DNA from: Ruminococcus albus AD2013
GTDB lineage: Bacteria > Bacillota > Clostridia > Oscillospirales > Ruminococcaceae
DNA length: 64,000 nucleotides
Reading direction: 5' to 3'
Assembly: GCF_000526775.1 (NCBI RefSeq)
Contig: NZ_JAGS01000001.1
Span: forward strand, 2,108,001 to 2,172,000
Shown: piece after piece, positions 42,056 through 50,280 of the stretch
How the letters are laid out: each line of letters starts with the position of its first letter
Position numbering within the stretch: position 1 is the first letter of the stretch
Made by a program: the position numbers and the translations under genes
The notes under the pieces: generated by a model
Seen by the model: only the letters and a program-made list of their open reading frames with translations
Told to the model about the DNA's origin: nothing
The model's database searches: none

Positions 42056-43195
42056 TTATATGCGGGATATGCTTTCCATATATCTCAGGAGCGCATTTAC
42101 CTGTGCAGGAGTATTGAACGCTGATGGAGAGAACCTCACTGCCCCCCGCTTGCCCGTACCCAGACTTTCATGGGCAAGTGCCGCACAATGCATACCGCCA
42201 CGCAGGGCAAATCCGCCCTTGCTGAGTTCTGCCGCAGCCTCTTCGGAAGTTCTGCCGCTGATATTGAAGGATACTATCGGTACACGGGGCATATCCCTGT
42301 CATAAACTTCCGCACCCAGCTTTTCAAGACCGCGCTCAAATAACTCGCAGAGTTTCTTTTCGTGCCGCAGGATAGTATCAATACCCTTGCTTTTTACAAA
42401 ATCAAGTCCCGCACCCAGTCCCGAAAACCCTGCCGTGTTAAGAGTGCCGCTTTCAAGCTTTTCAGGCATATAAGGCGTCTGTGCCAGTTCGCCCGAAGTC
42501 GCCCCTGTGCCGCCCTCGATTATCGTGGACAGCGGATATTCACCGCTGCTTATCAGCAGACCCGTGCCCACGGGTCCGTAAAGCCCTTTCTGCCCCGAGG
42601 TGCATATAAAGCTGATACCATCGCCGACCTTTACCGGAAGCACCCCCGAAGCCTGTGCGCAGTCACAGATAAAGGCTATATTACGCCGCTTGCAGAGTTC
42701 TGCTATCTCACGATAAGGCAGTATCCGCCCGGTTACGTTTGAAGCCGCCATACAGCAAATGCACAAAGTATCCTGCCTGATAAGCTTTTCAATGCCCTCA
42801 ACAGTCCGACCAACATCAGGGTATATCTCCGCCACCGAACACTTCACTCCGCTGCGTTTTGTCAGCGCGTATACAGGTCGGCTGACGGAGTTATGCTCCC
42901 ACCCGCTTATTATGATATGTCCGCCGAACTGCATTATCCCCTTTATCGCCATGTTAAGGGCATAGGTGCAGTTAGGGGTGAAAGCGGTGTTCTCTGTTTC
43001 AGCTCCGAAAAACTCTGCCGCACTTTTTCTCACCTTATAGACCCTCTCCGCGGCTTCAAGAGAAAGCCTGTGCCCTCCCCTGCCGGGATTTCCTCCCAAT
43101 ACCCTCACAGCCTCTGATACAGCCTGACGAACGCTTTCGGGCTTTGGGAAAGTTCCCGCGGAGTTATCAAAATTCACCATAGTGTTTTTTCCCAT
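42056..43195 (-). CDS. Class V aminotransferase / cysteine desulfurase-like protein
   Basis: About 379 residues. The start is taken at the ATG at 43195 (MGKNTMVNFDNSAG) after GGAGG; an upstream in-frame GTG overlaps the preceding gene's stop codon. PLP features: NCTYALNMAIKG, ISGWEHNSVSRP, FICDCAQASGVLPV and the PLP lysine in FICTSGQKGLYGP (~206). A Cys near LRGGMHCAALAHE (~344) could be the sulfur or selenium acceptor. This NifS-like group commonly sits next to DUF3343 genes and is suspected to mobilise sulfur or selenium. The precise reaction is unknown. Confidence 0.83.
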   Translation of the reverse strand: MGKNTMVNFDNSAGTFPKPESVRQAVSEAVRVLGGNPGRGGHRLSLEAAERVYKVRKSAAEFFGAETENTAFTPNCTYALNMAIKGIMQFGGHIIISGWEHNSVSRPVYALTKRSGVKCSVAEIYPDVGRTVEGIEKLIRQDTLCICCMAASNVTGRILPYREIAELCKRRNIAFICDCAQASGVLPVKVGDGISFICTSGQKGLYGPVGTGLLISSGEYPLSTIIEGGTGATSGELAQTPYMPEKLESGTLNTAGFSGLGAGLDFVKSKGIDTILRHEKKLCELFERGLEKLGAEVYDRDMPRVPIVSFNISGRTSEEAAAELSKGGFALRGGMHCAALAHESLGTGKRGAVRFSPSAFNTPAQVNALLRYMESISRI

Positions 43196-43206
43196 GCCGA
43201 CCTCCA

Positions 43207-43422
43207 CTATAAACTGTATATCCCCTTGTACGGGATATTCCTGCGGTCGAGCCGTGCCGTTATCAGGTCGGGGTCGTCCCGCACCACTATTGAATACCCA
43301 CAGCCGCTGCCTATATTCTTACGAGTTCGCTCAACCTCGCACCAATAGCCCAGAGAATTAAGATATTCCTTTGCTTTCATGGCGTAGGTTATGCTGCTCA
43401 TGGTTATCATCGTCTTTTTCAT
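43207..43422 (-). CDS. DUF3343 putative Se/S carrier-like protein
   Basis: 71 residues. The pattern ITMSSITYAMKAKEYLNSLG, RTRKNIGSGCGYSIVVRDDP and RRNIPYKGIY is that of DUF3343. Such proteins carry a conserved Cys in GCGYS and co-occur with selenium and sulfur metabolism genes. The stop codon abuts the class V aminotransferase gene, so the two are translationally coupled and probably work together. Start ATG after GGAAAGGAAG. Confidence 0.85.
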   Translation of the reverse strand: MKKTMITMSSITYAMKAKEYLNSLGYWCEVERTRKNIGSGCGYSIVVRDDPDLITARLDRRNIPYKGIYSL

Positions 43423-43477
43423 GTGAAACTTCCTTTCCTTGTTTTTTATATGGTATGCGGCAAGGGCGGCAAGTGTG

Positions 43478-43510
43478 AAAAAGCGCCCTGACTATTGCAT
43501 CAGGGTGCTT
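43478..43510 (-). terminator. Second terminator after glyS
   Basis: On the minus strand AGCACCCTGA pairs with TCAGGGCGCT and is followed by TTTTC. It lies just upstream of the DUF3343 gene. Confidence 0.75.
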
Positions 43511-43527
43511 TACAGTTTACGCTAAAA

Positions 43528-43564
43528 CAAAAAAATCGCTTCCCCCGCTGACAGGGAAAGCGAT
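43528..43564 (-). terminator. First terminator after glyS
   Basis: On the minus strand ATCGCTTTCCC pairs with GGGGAAGCGAT and is followed by seven T's, immediately after the glyS stop. Together with the next hairpin it forms a double terminator. Confidence 0.85.
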
Positions 43565-43574
43565 ATGTTTTTTA

Positions 43575-44960
43575 TCAGAATGCGATCTTCTTGTTGATGT
43601 ACTCTACCAGTTCGTCGATCTTTACTCTTTCCTGCTCCATGGAATCTCTGTCACGTACTGTTACACAGCCGTCCTCAGCAGAATCAAAGTCATATGTGAT
43701 GCAGAAAGGTGTACCGATCTCGTCCTGACGGCGGTATCTCTTACCGATAGAACCTGTTTCATCGTAGTCAACGCTGAAATTCTTAGCGAGAGTATCATAC
43801 AGTTCACCTGCAGGCTCAGCAAGCTTCTTGGAAAGAGGCAGTACGCAAGCCTTGAAAGGTGCAAGTGCAGGGTGGAAGTGCATAACTGTTCTTACATCGG
43901 GCTTCTCGGGAGTACCGATATCTTCCTCGTCATAAGCCTCGGTAACGATAGTCAGGAACAATCTTTCAACACCGAGAGAAGGCTCGATAACATAGGGGAT
44001 ATATCTCTCGTTGGTCTCGGGATCGAAGTAATCAAGGCTCTTGCCCGAAGTGTTGATGTGCTGAGTGAGGTCGTAGTCAGTTCTGTCAGCTACGCCCCAC
44101 AGCTCGCCCCAGCCGAAGGGGAAGAGGTACTCGAAGTCGGTAGTAGCCTTGGAATAGAAGCAAAGCTCCTCAGCAGAGTGATCTCTCAGTCTCAGGTTCT
44201 CTTCCTTGATGTTCAGGCTCAGCAGGAAGTTCTTGCAGAAGCTTCTCCAGTAATCGAACCATTCAAGGTCTGTGCCGGGCTTGCAGAAGAACTCAAGCTC
44301 CATCTGCTCGAACTCTCTTACACGGAATATGAAGTTACCGGGAGTGATCTCGTTACGGAAGCTCTTACCTACCTGTGCAACACCGAAAGGAACTTTCTTT
44401 CTGGTAGTTCTCTGGATATTAGCGAAGTTTACGAAGATACCCTGTGCAGTCTCGGGACGCAGATACAGTTCGCTCTTGCTGTCCTCGGTGATGCCCTGGA
44501 ATGTCTTGAACATCAGGTTGAACTGACGGATATCGGTGAAGTTGTGCTTGCCGCAGTTGGGGCAGGGAATGCCTTTCTCCTTGATGTAATCCATCATCTG
44601 CTCATTTGACCAGCCTGCAACGTTAGTGCCGTCGAAGTCCTCAATGAGGTTATCAGCACGGTGACGAGTCTTACACTCCTTGCAGTCCATCAGAGGGTCG
44701 GAGAAGCCGCCGATATGACCCGAAGCTACCCATGTCTGGGGGTTCATCAGTATAGCGGAGTCAAGACCTACATTGTACTTGTTCTCCTGAACGAACTTCT
44801 TTCTCCAAGCGTCCTTGATATTGTTTTTCAGCTCAACGCCGAGGGGACCGTAATCCCAGGTATTAGCGAGACCGCCGTAGATCTCACTGCCGGGGTATAC
44901 AAAGCCTCTGCCCTTACAGAGGGCAACTATCTTTTCCATTGTCTTTTCGGTATTCTTCAT
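43575..44960 (-). CDS. glyS: Glycyl-tRNA synthetase (single-chain class II type)
   Basis: 461 residues, the dimeric eukaryote/Firmicute type rather than the two-subunit GlyQS. It charges tRNA-Gly. Class II motifs are visible: motif 2 FRNEITPGNFIFRVREFEQM (~201-220) and motif 3 region IEPSLGVERLF (~347-357). GFVYPGSEIYGG lies near the N-terminus, and a zinc-like knot CKECKTRH...CPNCGKHNF is also present. AAGGAG precedes the ATG. No T-box leader is found in the short upstream region. Confidence 0.96.
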   Translation of the reverse strand: MKNTEKTMEKIVALCKGRGFVYPGSEIYGGLANTWDYGPLGVELKNNIKDAWRKKFVQENKYNVGLDSAILMNPQTWVASGHIGGFSDPLMDCKECKTRHRADNLIEDFDGTNVAGWSNEQMMDYIKEKGIPCPNCGKHNFTDIRQFNLMFKTFQGITEDSKSELYLRPETAQGIFVNFANIQRTTRKKVPFGVAQVGKSFRNEITPGNFIFRVREFEQMELEFFCKPGTDLEWFDYWRSFCKNFLLSLNIKEENLRLRDHSAEELCFYSKATTDFEYLFPFGWGELWGVADRTDYDLTQHINTSGKSLDYFDPETNERYIPYVIEPSLGVERLFLTIVTEAYDEEDIGTPEKPDVRTVMHFHPALAPFKACVLPLSKKLAEPAGELYDTLAKNFSVDYDETGSIGKRYRRQDEIGTPFCITYDFDSAEDGCVTVRDRDSMEQERVKIDELVEYINKKIAF

Positions 44961-45360
44961 GGTGACTCTCCTTAATCATTAAAATACATATACATATATT
45001 TTATAACAGTTCTCCGAAAAAGTCAAGTTTTTTTTGTGAACAAAACCAAATTGTCTTCGGCGATATCCTCTGACGCTTCCGAACTTTCAAACAGGCTATC
45101 GATGACAGCTTCATGCGGGCTGACGAGATACGCTACAAGGAGGATATGCCGTCACCAGGTCTGAACCGTATACATCCCTGACTTGATGATTTATCTATGA
45201 CCCGAAAACAAAGCCGATCATCACGTGTGACACCAAAGCTGACTATTACACAAAAAAACAGGGGCTGTATAGATCCATGTAGTTTTTTCAGAAACTACAT
45301 TTTCTACATTTGCAGAATGACAGACGAATGAAAAATGAATGATGAATAACGAATAATGAA
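44961..45360. other. Gene-free stretch, possible coding remnants
   Basis: No intact gene. A short plus-strand translation (DDSFMRADEIRYKEDMPSPG near 45100-45170) looks protein-like but I cannot assign it; stops interrupt it. An AT-rich AATGA-type short repeat (45329-45360) precedes the terminator. Confidence 0.35.
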
Positions 45361-45396
45361 ACAAAAACAGCGGAAGCCCCAAAGACTTCCGCTGTT
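45361..45396 (-). terminator. Terminator of the 99-residue membrane protein gene
   Basis: AACAGCGGAAG pairs with CTTCCGCTGTT; on the minus strand TTTTTG follows. Confidence 0.88.
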
Positions 45397-45403
45397 ATAT
45401 ACA

Positions 45404-45703
45404 TTATTTCTTGTCGCCGTGATACATCAGCGTTACCGCCATGCCGTTTATTATGCCTATGGCTATCCCGCACACCACATAGAACACCGCGATCGGTATA
45501 TGCAGCAGCACCGAGATCAGCCCGAAGACCACTATGAACAGCAGCGGGGACACTATCTGTATAAGGAATTTTCTGCCCATAAGTACAGGCAGTTTTTCCG
45601 CAAGCGCCAGCGTCTTTTCGCCGTCAGGATCGTACAGCCTGTACAATATCTGCATGACAGCCATCGGTATACCGATAAGCAATATCAGCGCGATTATTTT
45701 CAT
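45404..45703 (-). CDS. Small membrane protein, unknown
   Basis: 99 residues with three hydrophobic segments (~3-20, ~47-65, ~68-90) and a central charged region (RLYDPDGEKTLALAEKLPVL). Family not recognised. AGGAGGGTACAAC precedes the ATG. It starts 29 bases after serA ends on the same strand, so it may be the last gene of the serine operon transcript. Confidence 0.65.
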   Translation of the reverse strand: MKIIALILLIGIPMAVMQILYRLYDPDGEKTLALAEKLPVLMGRKFLIQIVSPLLFIVVFGLISVLLHIPIAVFYVVCGIAIGIINGMAVTLMYHGDKK

Positions 45704-45732
45704 GTTGTACCCTCCTTACATTACGACGGATA

Positions 45733-46872
45733 TCAGATAACTCTTACGCCAACAACGCCTGCAACAGCCTTTACAGCGTCAACATTTGCAGAACCCTTAA
45801 CGTCCAGCAGAGTGTAACCCCAAGCCTTCTTTGTTGCAGAAGCGCTTGCTACAACATCAGCACCGACAGCAGCCTTTACAGCGTCCTCGGTAACTTCAGA
45901 CTTGTGCAATACGCATACCAGCTGATCTGCGGTCTTAGCAAGTTCGAGGTTCGGGAAAGTAACAGAGTTTCTGATCTTACCTCTCTCGATGTAGTCCATC
46001 AGCTCGTCAGCTGCCATGATAGCGCAGTTGTCCTCGCTTTCGGGAGTGGAAGCACCCAGGTGAGGCAGAGTGATAACGTTCTCTTCGCCCAGACCGATAT
46101 CATCAGCGAAGTCTGTAACGTACTTAGCGATCTTGCCTGCCTTGATAGCCTCAACAACAGCAGCAGTATCGACCAGCTCGCCTCTTGCAGCGTTGATGAT
46201 GCGAACGCCGTCCTTCATCATAGCGATCTGTTCCTTGGAGATGCTGTTCTTTGCATCGGGAGTGAAAGGAACGTGCAGAGTGATATAATCAGCGTTCTTG
46301 TAGATCTCGTCCTTGCTGTCAACTACCTTTACAGTAGGATCCAGTGCCTTAGCAGCAGCATCGGAAAGGAAAGGATCGAAGCCGATTACCTTCATGCCCA
46401 GTGCAACAGCAGCGTTTGCAACCTTGCCGCCGATAGCGCCCAGACCGATAACGCCCAGTGTCTTGCCGAAGATCTCGGGACCTGCGAACTTAGCCTTGCC
46501 GCCCTCAACAGTCTTGGGAGCGTCCTCAGTGCCCTTCAGGGAGTTAGCCCATGCAGCAGCCTCGGTTATTCTTCTGGAAGCCAGCAGCAGTGCGCAGATA
46601 ACCAGCTCCTTAACTGCGTTAGCGTTAGCGCCGGGAGTGTTGAATACAACTACGCCCTGCTCAGCGCACTTGTCAACAGGGATATTGTTGACACCTGCAC
46701 CTGCTCTTGCAATAGCCAGCAGAGAAGAGGGTATCTCATAGTCGTGCAGCTTAGCGGAACGTACCATTATAGCGGTAGGCTCAGCGCACTCATCAGTGAT
46801 GGTATAAGCAGCCTTATCGAACTTGTCGGTACCGCAGGCTGCGATCTTGTTCATTGTAAGAATATTGTACAT
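45733..46872 (-). CDS. serA: D-3-phosphoglycerate dehydrogenase
   Basis: About 379 residues. The start is taken at the ATG at 46872 (MYNILTMNK); an ATG nine bases earlier is too close to AAAGGA. NAD-dependent oxidation of 3-phosphoglycerate, the first step of serine synthesis. It shows the dinucleotide motif LGVIGLGAIGGKVAN (~143-157), the catalytic Arg in INAARGELVD, Glu in DDIGLGEEN and His in TLPHLGAST (~268-276). A ~70-residue C-terminal ACT-like domain replaces the longer E. coli tail. Same strand as serC and DUF6440. Confidence 0.94.
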   Translation of the reverse strand: MYNILTMNKIAACGTDKFDKAAYTITDECAEPTAIMVRSAKLHDYEIPSSLLAIARAGAGVNNIPVDKCAEQGVVVFNTPGANANAVKELVICALLLASRRITEAAAWANSLKGTEDAPKTVEGGKAKFAGPEIFGKTLGVIGLGAIGGKVANAAVALGMKVIGFDPFLSDAAAKALDPTVKVVDSKDEIYKNADYITLHVPFTPDAKNSISKEQIAMMKDGVRIINAARGELVDTAAVVEAIKAGKIAKYVTDFADDIGLGEENVITLPHLGASTPESEDNCAIMAADELMDYIERGKIRNSVTFPNLELAKTADQLVCVLHKSEVTEDAVKAAVGADVVASASATKKAWGYTLLDVKGSANVDAVKAVAGVVGVRVI

Positions 46873-46899
46873 TGATATCATTCCTTTTACATAAAATTA

Positions 46900-47106
46900 T
46901 TATAACAGCTCTTTGCCGTCCTGAGTGATAACAGGCTTGCCGTCCTTGTCAAGCAGAGGTGTAAGTCCGCCTGTTTCGCCCCAATAGGAGTAGATATAGT
47001 TCACGCCTGTTTCTTTATCAACAAAGATGCAGAAGCCTGGAGAACTCAGACCGCTATCCTGAGAAAAGACTTTCTCGAAACGAATGACCTTTTCCTTTTT
47101 AGCCAT
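46900..47106 (-). CDS. DUF6440-family small protein
   Basis: 68 residues. FEKVFSQDSGLSSPGFCIFV, DKETGVNYIYSYWGETGGLT and PLLDKDGKP match the DUF6440 pattern, a small beta-rich protein of unknown function. It sits between serC and serA with short gaps. The insertion into the serine operon may be incidental. GGAGTGATAAA precedes the ATG. Confidence 0.75.
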   Translation of the reverse strand: MAKKEKVIRFEKVFSQDSGLSSPGFCIFVDKETGVNYIYSYWGETGGLTPLLDKDGKPVITQDGKELL

Positions 47107-47182
47107 TTTATCACTCCTTATTAAATCGGCAACAGCGCAGACCGTTTACCGCCCTGCGCTATGCTTTGATTATTTACTTTTA

Positions 47183-48268
47183 TTAAGCGTTCTCAGCCTC
47201 GAACTTCTTCATGAATTCTACCAGCTTTTCAACGCCCTCGATAGGCATTGCATTGTAGATGGAAGCTCTCATGCCGCCAACGGTTCTGTGACCCTTCAGG
47301 TTCTCGAAGCCTGCAGCCTTAGCCTCAGCAACGAACTTCTTGTCCAGTTCCTCGTTGCCTGTAACGAAAGGAACGTTCATCAGGGATCTGTCCTCGGGAA
47401 CAACTGTGCCCTTGAAGAGCTTGCTGCTGTCAAGGAAATCATACAGGATCTTAGCCTTCTTCTCGTTGTGAGCCTTCATGCCCTCGAGACCGCCCATCTT
47501 CTTGATCCACTTGAATACCTTGCCGCAGATGTAGATGCCGTAGCAAGGAGGAGTGTTGTACAGAGAATCATTATCAGCCTGTACCTTCCAGTCGCACATT
47601 GTGGGGCAAGCCTTGAATGCGGGACCATCAGCGATCAGGTCTTCTCTTACGATAACAATCTGTACGCCGGAAGGACCAACGTTCTTCTGAACACCGCCGT
47701 AGATAACGCCGTACTTTGTAACGTCAACAGGCTCGCTCAGGAAGCAGCTGGAAACGTCAGCTACAAGCTCGTGACCCTTGGTGTTGGGCAGGGTCTTGAA
47801 CTTTGTACCGTAAATGGTGTTGTTCTCGCAGATGTAAACATAGTCTGCATCCTCGGGGATATCCAGATCGGAACAATCGGGGATATATGAGAAAGTCTTG
47901 TCAGCGGAGGAAGCAACTCTTACTACCTCACCGTACTTCTCAGCCTCAGCAGCAGCCTTCTTTGCCCACTGACCTGTGATGATGTAAGCAGCCTTGCCGT
48001 TCTTCATCAGGTTCATAGGTACCTCTGCGAATACCAGAGAAGCACCGCCCTGCAGGAATATTACCTTGTAGTTATCGGGAATGTTCATCAGATCTCTGAG
48101 ATCCTTCTCAGCTTCCTTGATGATCTCGTCATAAGCCTTGGATCTGTGGGACATCTCCATAACGCTCATGCCTGTGCCCTTGTAATCGAGCATCTCCTCA
48201 GCAGCTTCCTTGAGTACTTCCTCGGGAAGAACAGCAGGACCTGCGCTGAAATTATAAACTCTGCCCAT
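47183..48268 (-). CDS. serC: Phosphoserine aminotransferase
   Basis: 361 residues. It makes phosphoserine from 3-phosphohydroxypyruvate and glutamate. The sequence opens with the SerC-typical VYNFSAGPAVLPEEVLKEAA; GGASLVFAEVPMNL, the PLP lysine in GVIYGGVQKNVGPSGV (~192-207) and HRTVGGMRASIYNAM (C-terminal Arg) are also visible. Codon choice is biased towards high expression. It is the first gene of the serC-DUF6440-serA transcript behind a consensus promoter. Confidence 0.95.
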   Translation of the reverse strand: MGRVYNFSAGPAVLPEEVLKEAAEEMLDYKGTGMSVMEMSHRSKAYDEIIKEAEKDLRDLMNIPDNYKVIFLQGGASLVFAEVPMNLMKNGKAAYIITGQWAKKAAAEAEKYGEVVRVASSADKTFSYIPDCSDLDIPEDADYVYICENNTIYGTKFKTLPNTKGHELVADVSSCFLSEPVDVTKYGVIYGGVQKNVGPSGVQIVIVREDLIADGPAFKACPTMCDWKVQADNDSLYNTPPCYGIYICGKVFKWIKKMGGLEGMKAHNEKKAKILYDFLDSSKLFKGTVVPEDRSLMNVPFVTGNEELDKKFVAEAKAAGFENLKGHRTVGGMRASIYNAMPIEGVEKLVEFMKKFEAENA

Positions 48269-48312
48269 TGTTAATGACCTCCATTGTTTAAAATTAAAAA
48301 ATCAACACTATA

Positions 48313-48341
48313 ATTATATTACTTTCTGTGCTGATTGTCAA
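48313..48341 (-). promoter_or_regulatory. Promoter of the serine operon
   Basis: Minus strand: perfect TTGACA (48341-48336), a 17-base spacer and perfect TATAAT (48318-48313), about 45 bases from the serC start. No T-box or riboswitch motif lies between. Confidence 0.85.
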
Positions 48342-48582
48342 GTACCCCGCCATAAACATTATATATATTTTGAGCACGTATTTTTGGCGGTTTTGAATAA
48401 AATACAGCCCGTTTATTCGTTTTGAAAGAAAAATATCTGATTATTGATACATAAATATTCTGCTTTTGCAATTTTGAAATTCAATTGTTGCAAAATTTCG
48501 ATCAGCTTGGTATAACTGCAAAAGTTGTACAATTTGTTTAAAGGAATAAAGAGGTAAAGCAGGTTATTCAGCGGGGGCGTTC

Positions 48583-48611
48583 TTGACAATGTCGGGAAAT
48601 GGTGGTACAAT
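48583..48611 (+). promoter_or_regulatory. Promoter for the small gene and alaA
   Basis: TTGACA, a 17-base spacer and TACAAT, about 45 bases upstream of the small ORF. Confidence 0.75.
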
Positions 48612-48658
48612 GTAATTTAAAGTGCTTATAAGTTATTATACGCAGAAAGGATATGCCT

Positions 48659-48982
48659 ATGGAAAGAGCACAGCTCATCGCATCGATAGAAAGCGGCAGA
48701 CAGCTTGGTGTGCGCAAGTACATGGATATCGTCGGTACACACATAAGCTATACCTATGCTATACAGAAACTTAACGGCAGGTATATAGTGTTTGTCGATG
48801 AATACGATGTTGACAGATACTATGAAAACGAACTTGAAGACACGGAGAAAGTCACGGTATACGATACCCTTGATGAATTCTTCGATAACTTCATCACAAA
48901 ATACGATGTGTCACCCGAAGACTTCTGCAAGTCAAAGGGCAGCAAGTATTTCAACGCCGAATTCTATCGGCACTTAACATGA
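48659..48982 (+). CDS. Small soluble protein of unknown function
   Basis: 107 residues. The start is taken at the ATG at 48659 (MERAQLIA), seven bases after AAAGGA; an ATG six bases earlier is too close. Acidic and rich in Tyr/Asp, with DEYDVDRYYENELEDTEKV and a C-terminal LDEFFDNFITKYDVSPEDFC. No family recognised. It lies 37 bases upstream of alaA on the same strand, so it probably shares its transcript. Confidence 0.65.
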   Translation: MERAQLIASIESGRQLGVRKYMDIVGTHISYTYAIQKLNGRYIVFVDEYDVDRYYENELEDTEKVTVYDTLDEFFDNFITKYDVSPEDFCKSKGSKYFNAEFYRHLT

Positions 48983-49019
48983 CCTGTAAGAAATAATAAT
49001 ATAAAGAAGGTAAAGTAAA

Positions 49020-50237
49020 ATGAGAACTTTTTCAAAATCTCACAAGCTGGACAATGTCTGCTACGATATACGCGGTCCCGTTATGGACGAAGCTGACAGA
49101 ATGATCGCGGCGGGCGAAAAGATACTCAAACTCAATATCGGAAATCCCGCACCCTTTGGATTTGATGCGCCCCCCGAGATAATCGGTACTATGACAGATA
49201 ATCTCCACAACGCACAGGGCTATTCCACCTCAAAGGGCATACCCCAGGCACGTGAGGCTATACTTGCTTACCATCGCGGCAAGGGTGTTAATGTGGCTTC
49301 CATCGATGATATCTACACAGGCAACGGCGTAAGCGAACTTATCACTATGGTAATGCAGGGACTTCTGGACAACGGTGACGAAGTTCTCGTACCCGCCCCC
49401 GACTATCCTCTCTGGACAGCTTCGGTAACTCTCGCAGGCGGTACTGCCGTACATTATATATGTGATGAAAGTTCTGAGTGGTTCCCCGATATCAAGGATA
49501 TGGAGAGCAAGATAACCGAAAAGACCAAGGCTGTTGTAATCATCAACCCCAACAACCCCACAGGTGCTGTATATCCCCGTGAGGTGCTGGAGCAGATAGC
49601 AAAGCTGGCTCGCGAGCACGACCTTATCGTGTTCTCAGATGAGATATACGACCGTCTGCTGATGGACGGCGTTGAACATACCTCTATCGCTTCCATCGAC
49701 CCCGACCTGTTCTGCATAACATTCAACGGTATATCGAAGTCCCATATGTCTGCGGGATTCCGTGCAGGCTGGATGGTGCTCAGTGGCAAAAAGGACAATG
49801 TTCGCGGCTACATCGAGGGACTGAATATGCTGTCCTCCATGAGACTGTGTTCTAACGTTCAGGCACAGTATGTTATCCCTGCGGCGCTGAAAGGCACAGG
49901 CGCTCCCGATAAGGAGCTTCTCCCAGGTGGACGCATATACGACCAGAGAGAATGTATCTACACTCTGCTGAACGATATCGACGGCATAAGCGCAGTAAAG
50001 CCCAAGGCAGCGTTCTACATATTCCCGAGAATAGATGCAAAGAAGTTCGGCATAACCAGTGACGAACAGTTCGTTCTCGACCTGCTTAGAACAAAGAAAA
50101 TTCTCCTCGTAGCGGGCGGCGGATTCCACTGGGAACAGCCCGACCATTTCAGGATAGTATACCTCCCCTGCATCGATCAGCTTAAACTGTCGATGGCAGA
50201 GATGAAGGACTTCCTGAGCACATACAGACAGAACTGA
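49020..50237 (+). CDS. alaA: Alanine aminotransferase (AlaA type)
   Basis: 405 residues, the same length as E. coli AlaA, with close similarity throughout: LDNVCYDIRGPVMDEADRM, KILKLNIGNPAPFGFDAP, YSTSKGIPQAR, IGNGVSELI-like GNGVSELITMVMQ, PAPDYPLWTASV and INPNNPTGAVYPRE. The PLP lysine is in FNGISKSHMSAGFRAGWMVL (~241-260). It makes alanine from pyruvate with glutamate. A short GC-rich hairpin follows the stop codon, then an insertion sequence. Confidence 0.93.
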   Translation: MRTFSKSHKLDNVCYDIRGPVMDEADRMIAAGEKILKLNIGNPAPFGFDAPPEIIGTMTDNLHNAQGYSTSKGIPQAREAILAYHRGKGVNVASIDDIYTGNGVSELITMVMQGLLDNGDEVLVPAPDYPLWTASVTLAGGTAVHYICDESSEWFPDIKDMESKITEKTKAVVIINPNNPTGAVYPREVLEQIAKLAREHDLIVFSDEIYDRLLMDGVEHTSIASIDPDLFCITFNGISKSHMSAGFRAGWMVLSGKKDNVRGYIEGLNMLSSMRLCSNVQAQYVIPAALKGTGAPDKELLPGGRIYDQRECIYTLLNDIDGISAVKPKAAFYIFPRIDAKKFGITSDEQFVLDLLRTKKILLVAGGGFHWEQPDHFRIVYLPCIDQLKLSMAEMKDFLSTYRQN

Positions 50238-50250
50238 TAGACATAAAGCA

Positions 50251-50268
50251 AGGGGCTGTTGCAGCCCC
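50251..50268 (+). terminator. Hairpin after alaA
   Basis: GGGGCT pairs with AGCCCC around GTTGC, just past the alaA stop. There is no T-run; it is followed by AACAAAGAAAA. It may be a weak terminator or part of the left end of the insertion sequence. Confidence 0.5.
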
Positions 50269-50280
50269 AACAAAGAAAAA

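Noticed and set aside
44961..45060. T-box leader upstream of glyS
   Set aside because: The region is short and lacks the GGGTGGNACCGCG T-box core. The serC and leuB leaders were checked with the same result.
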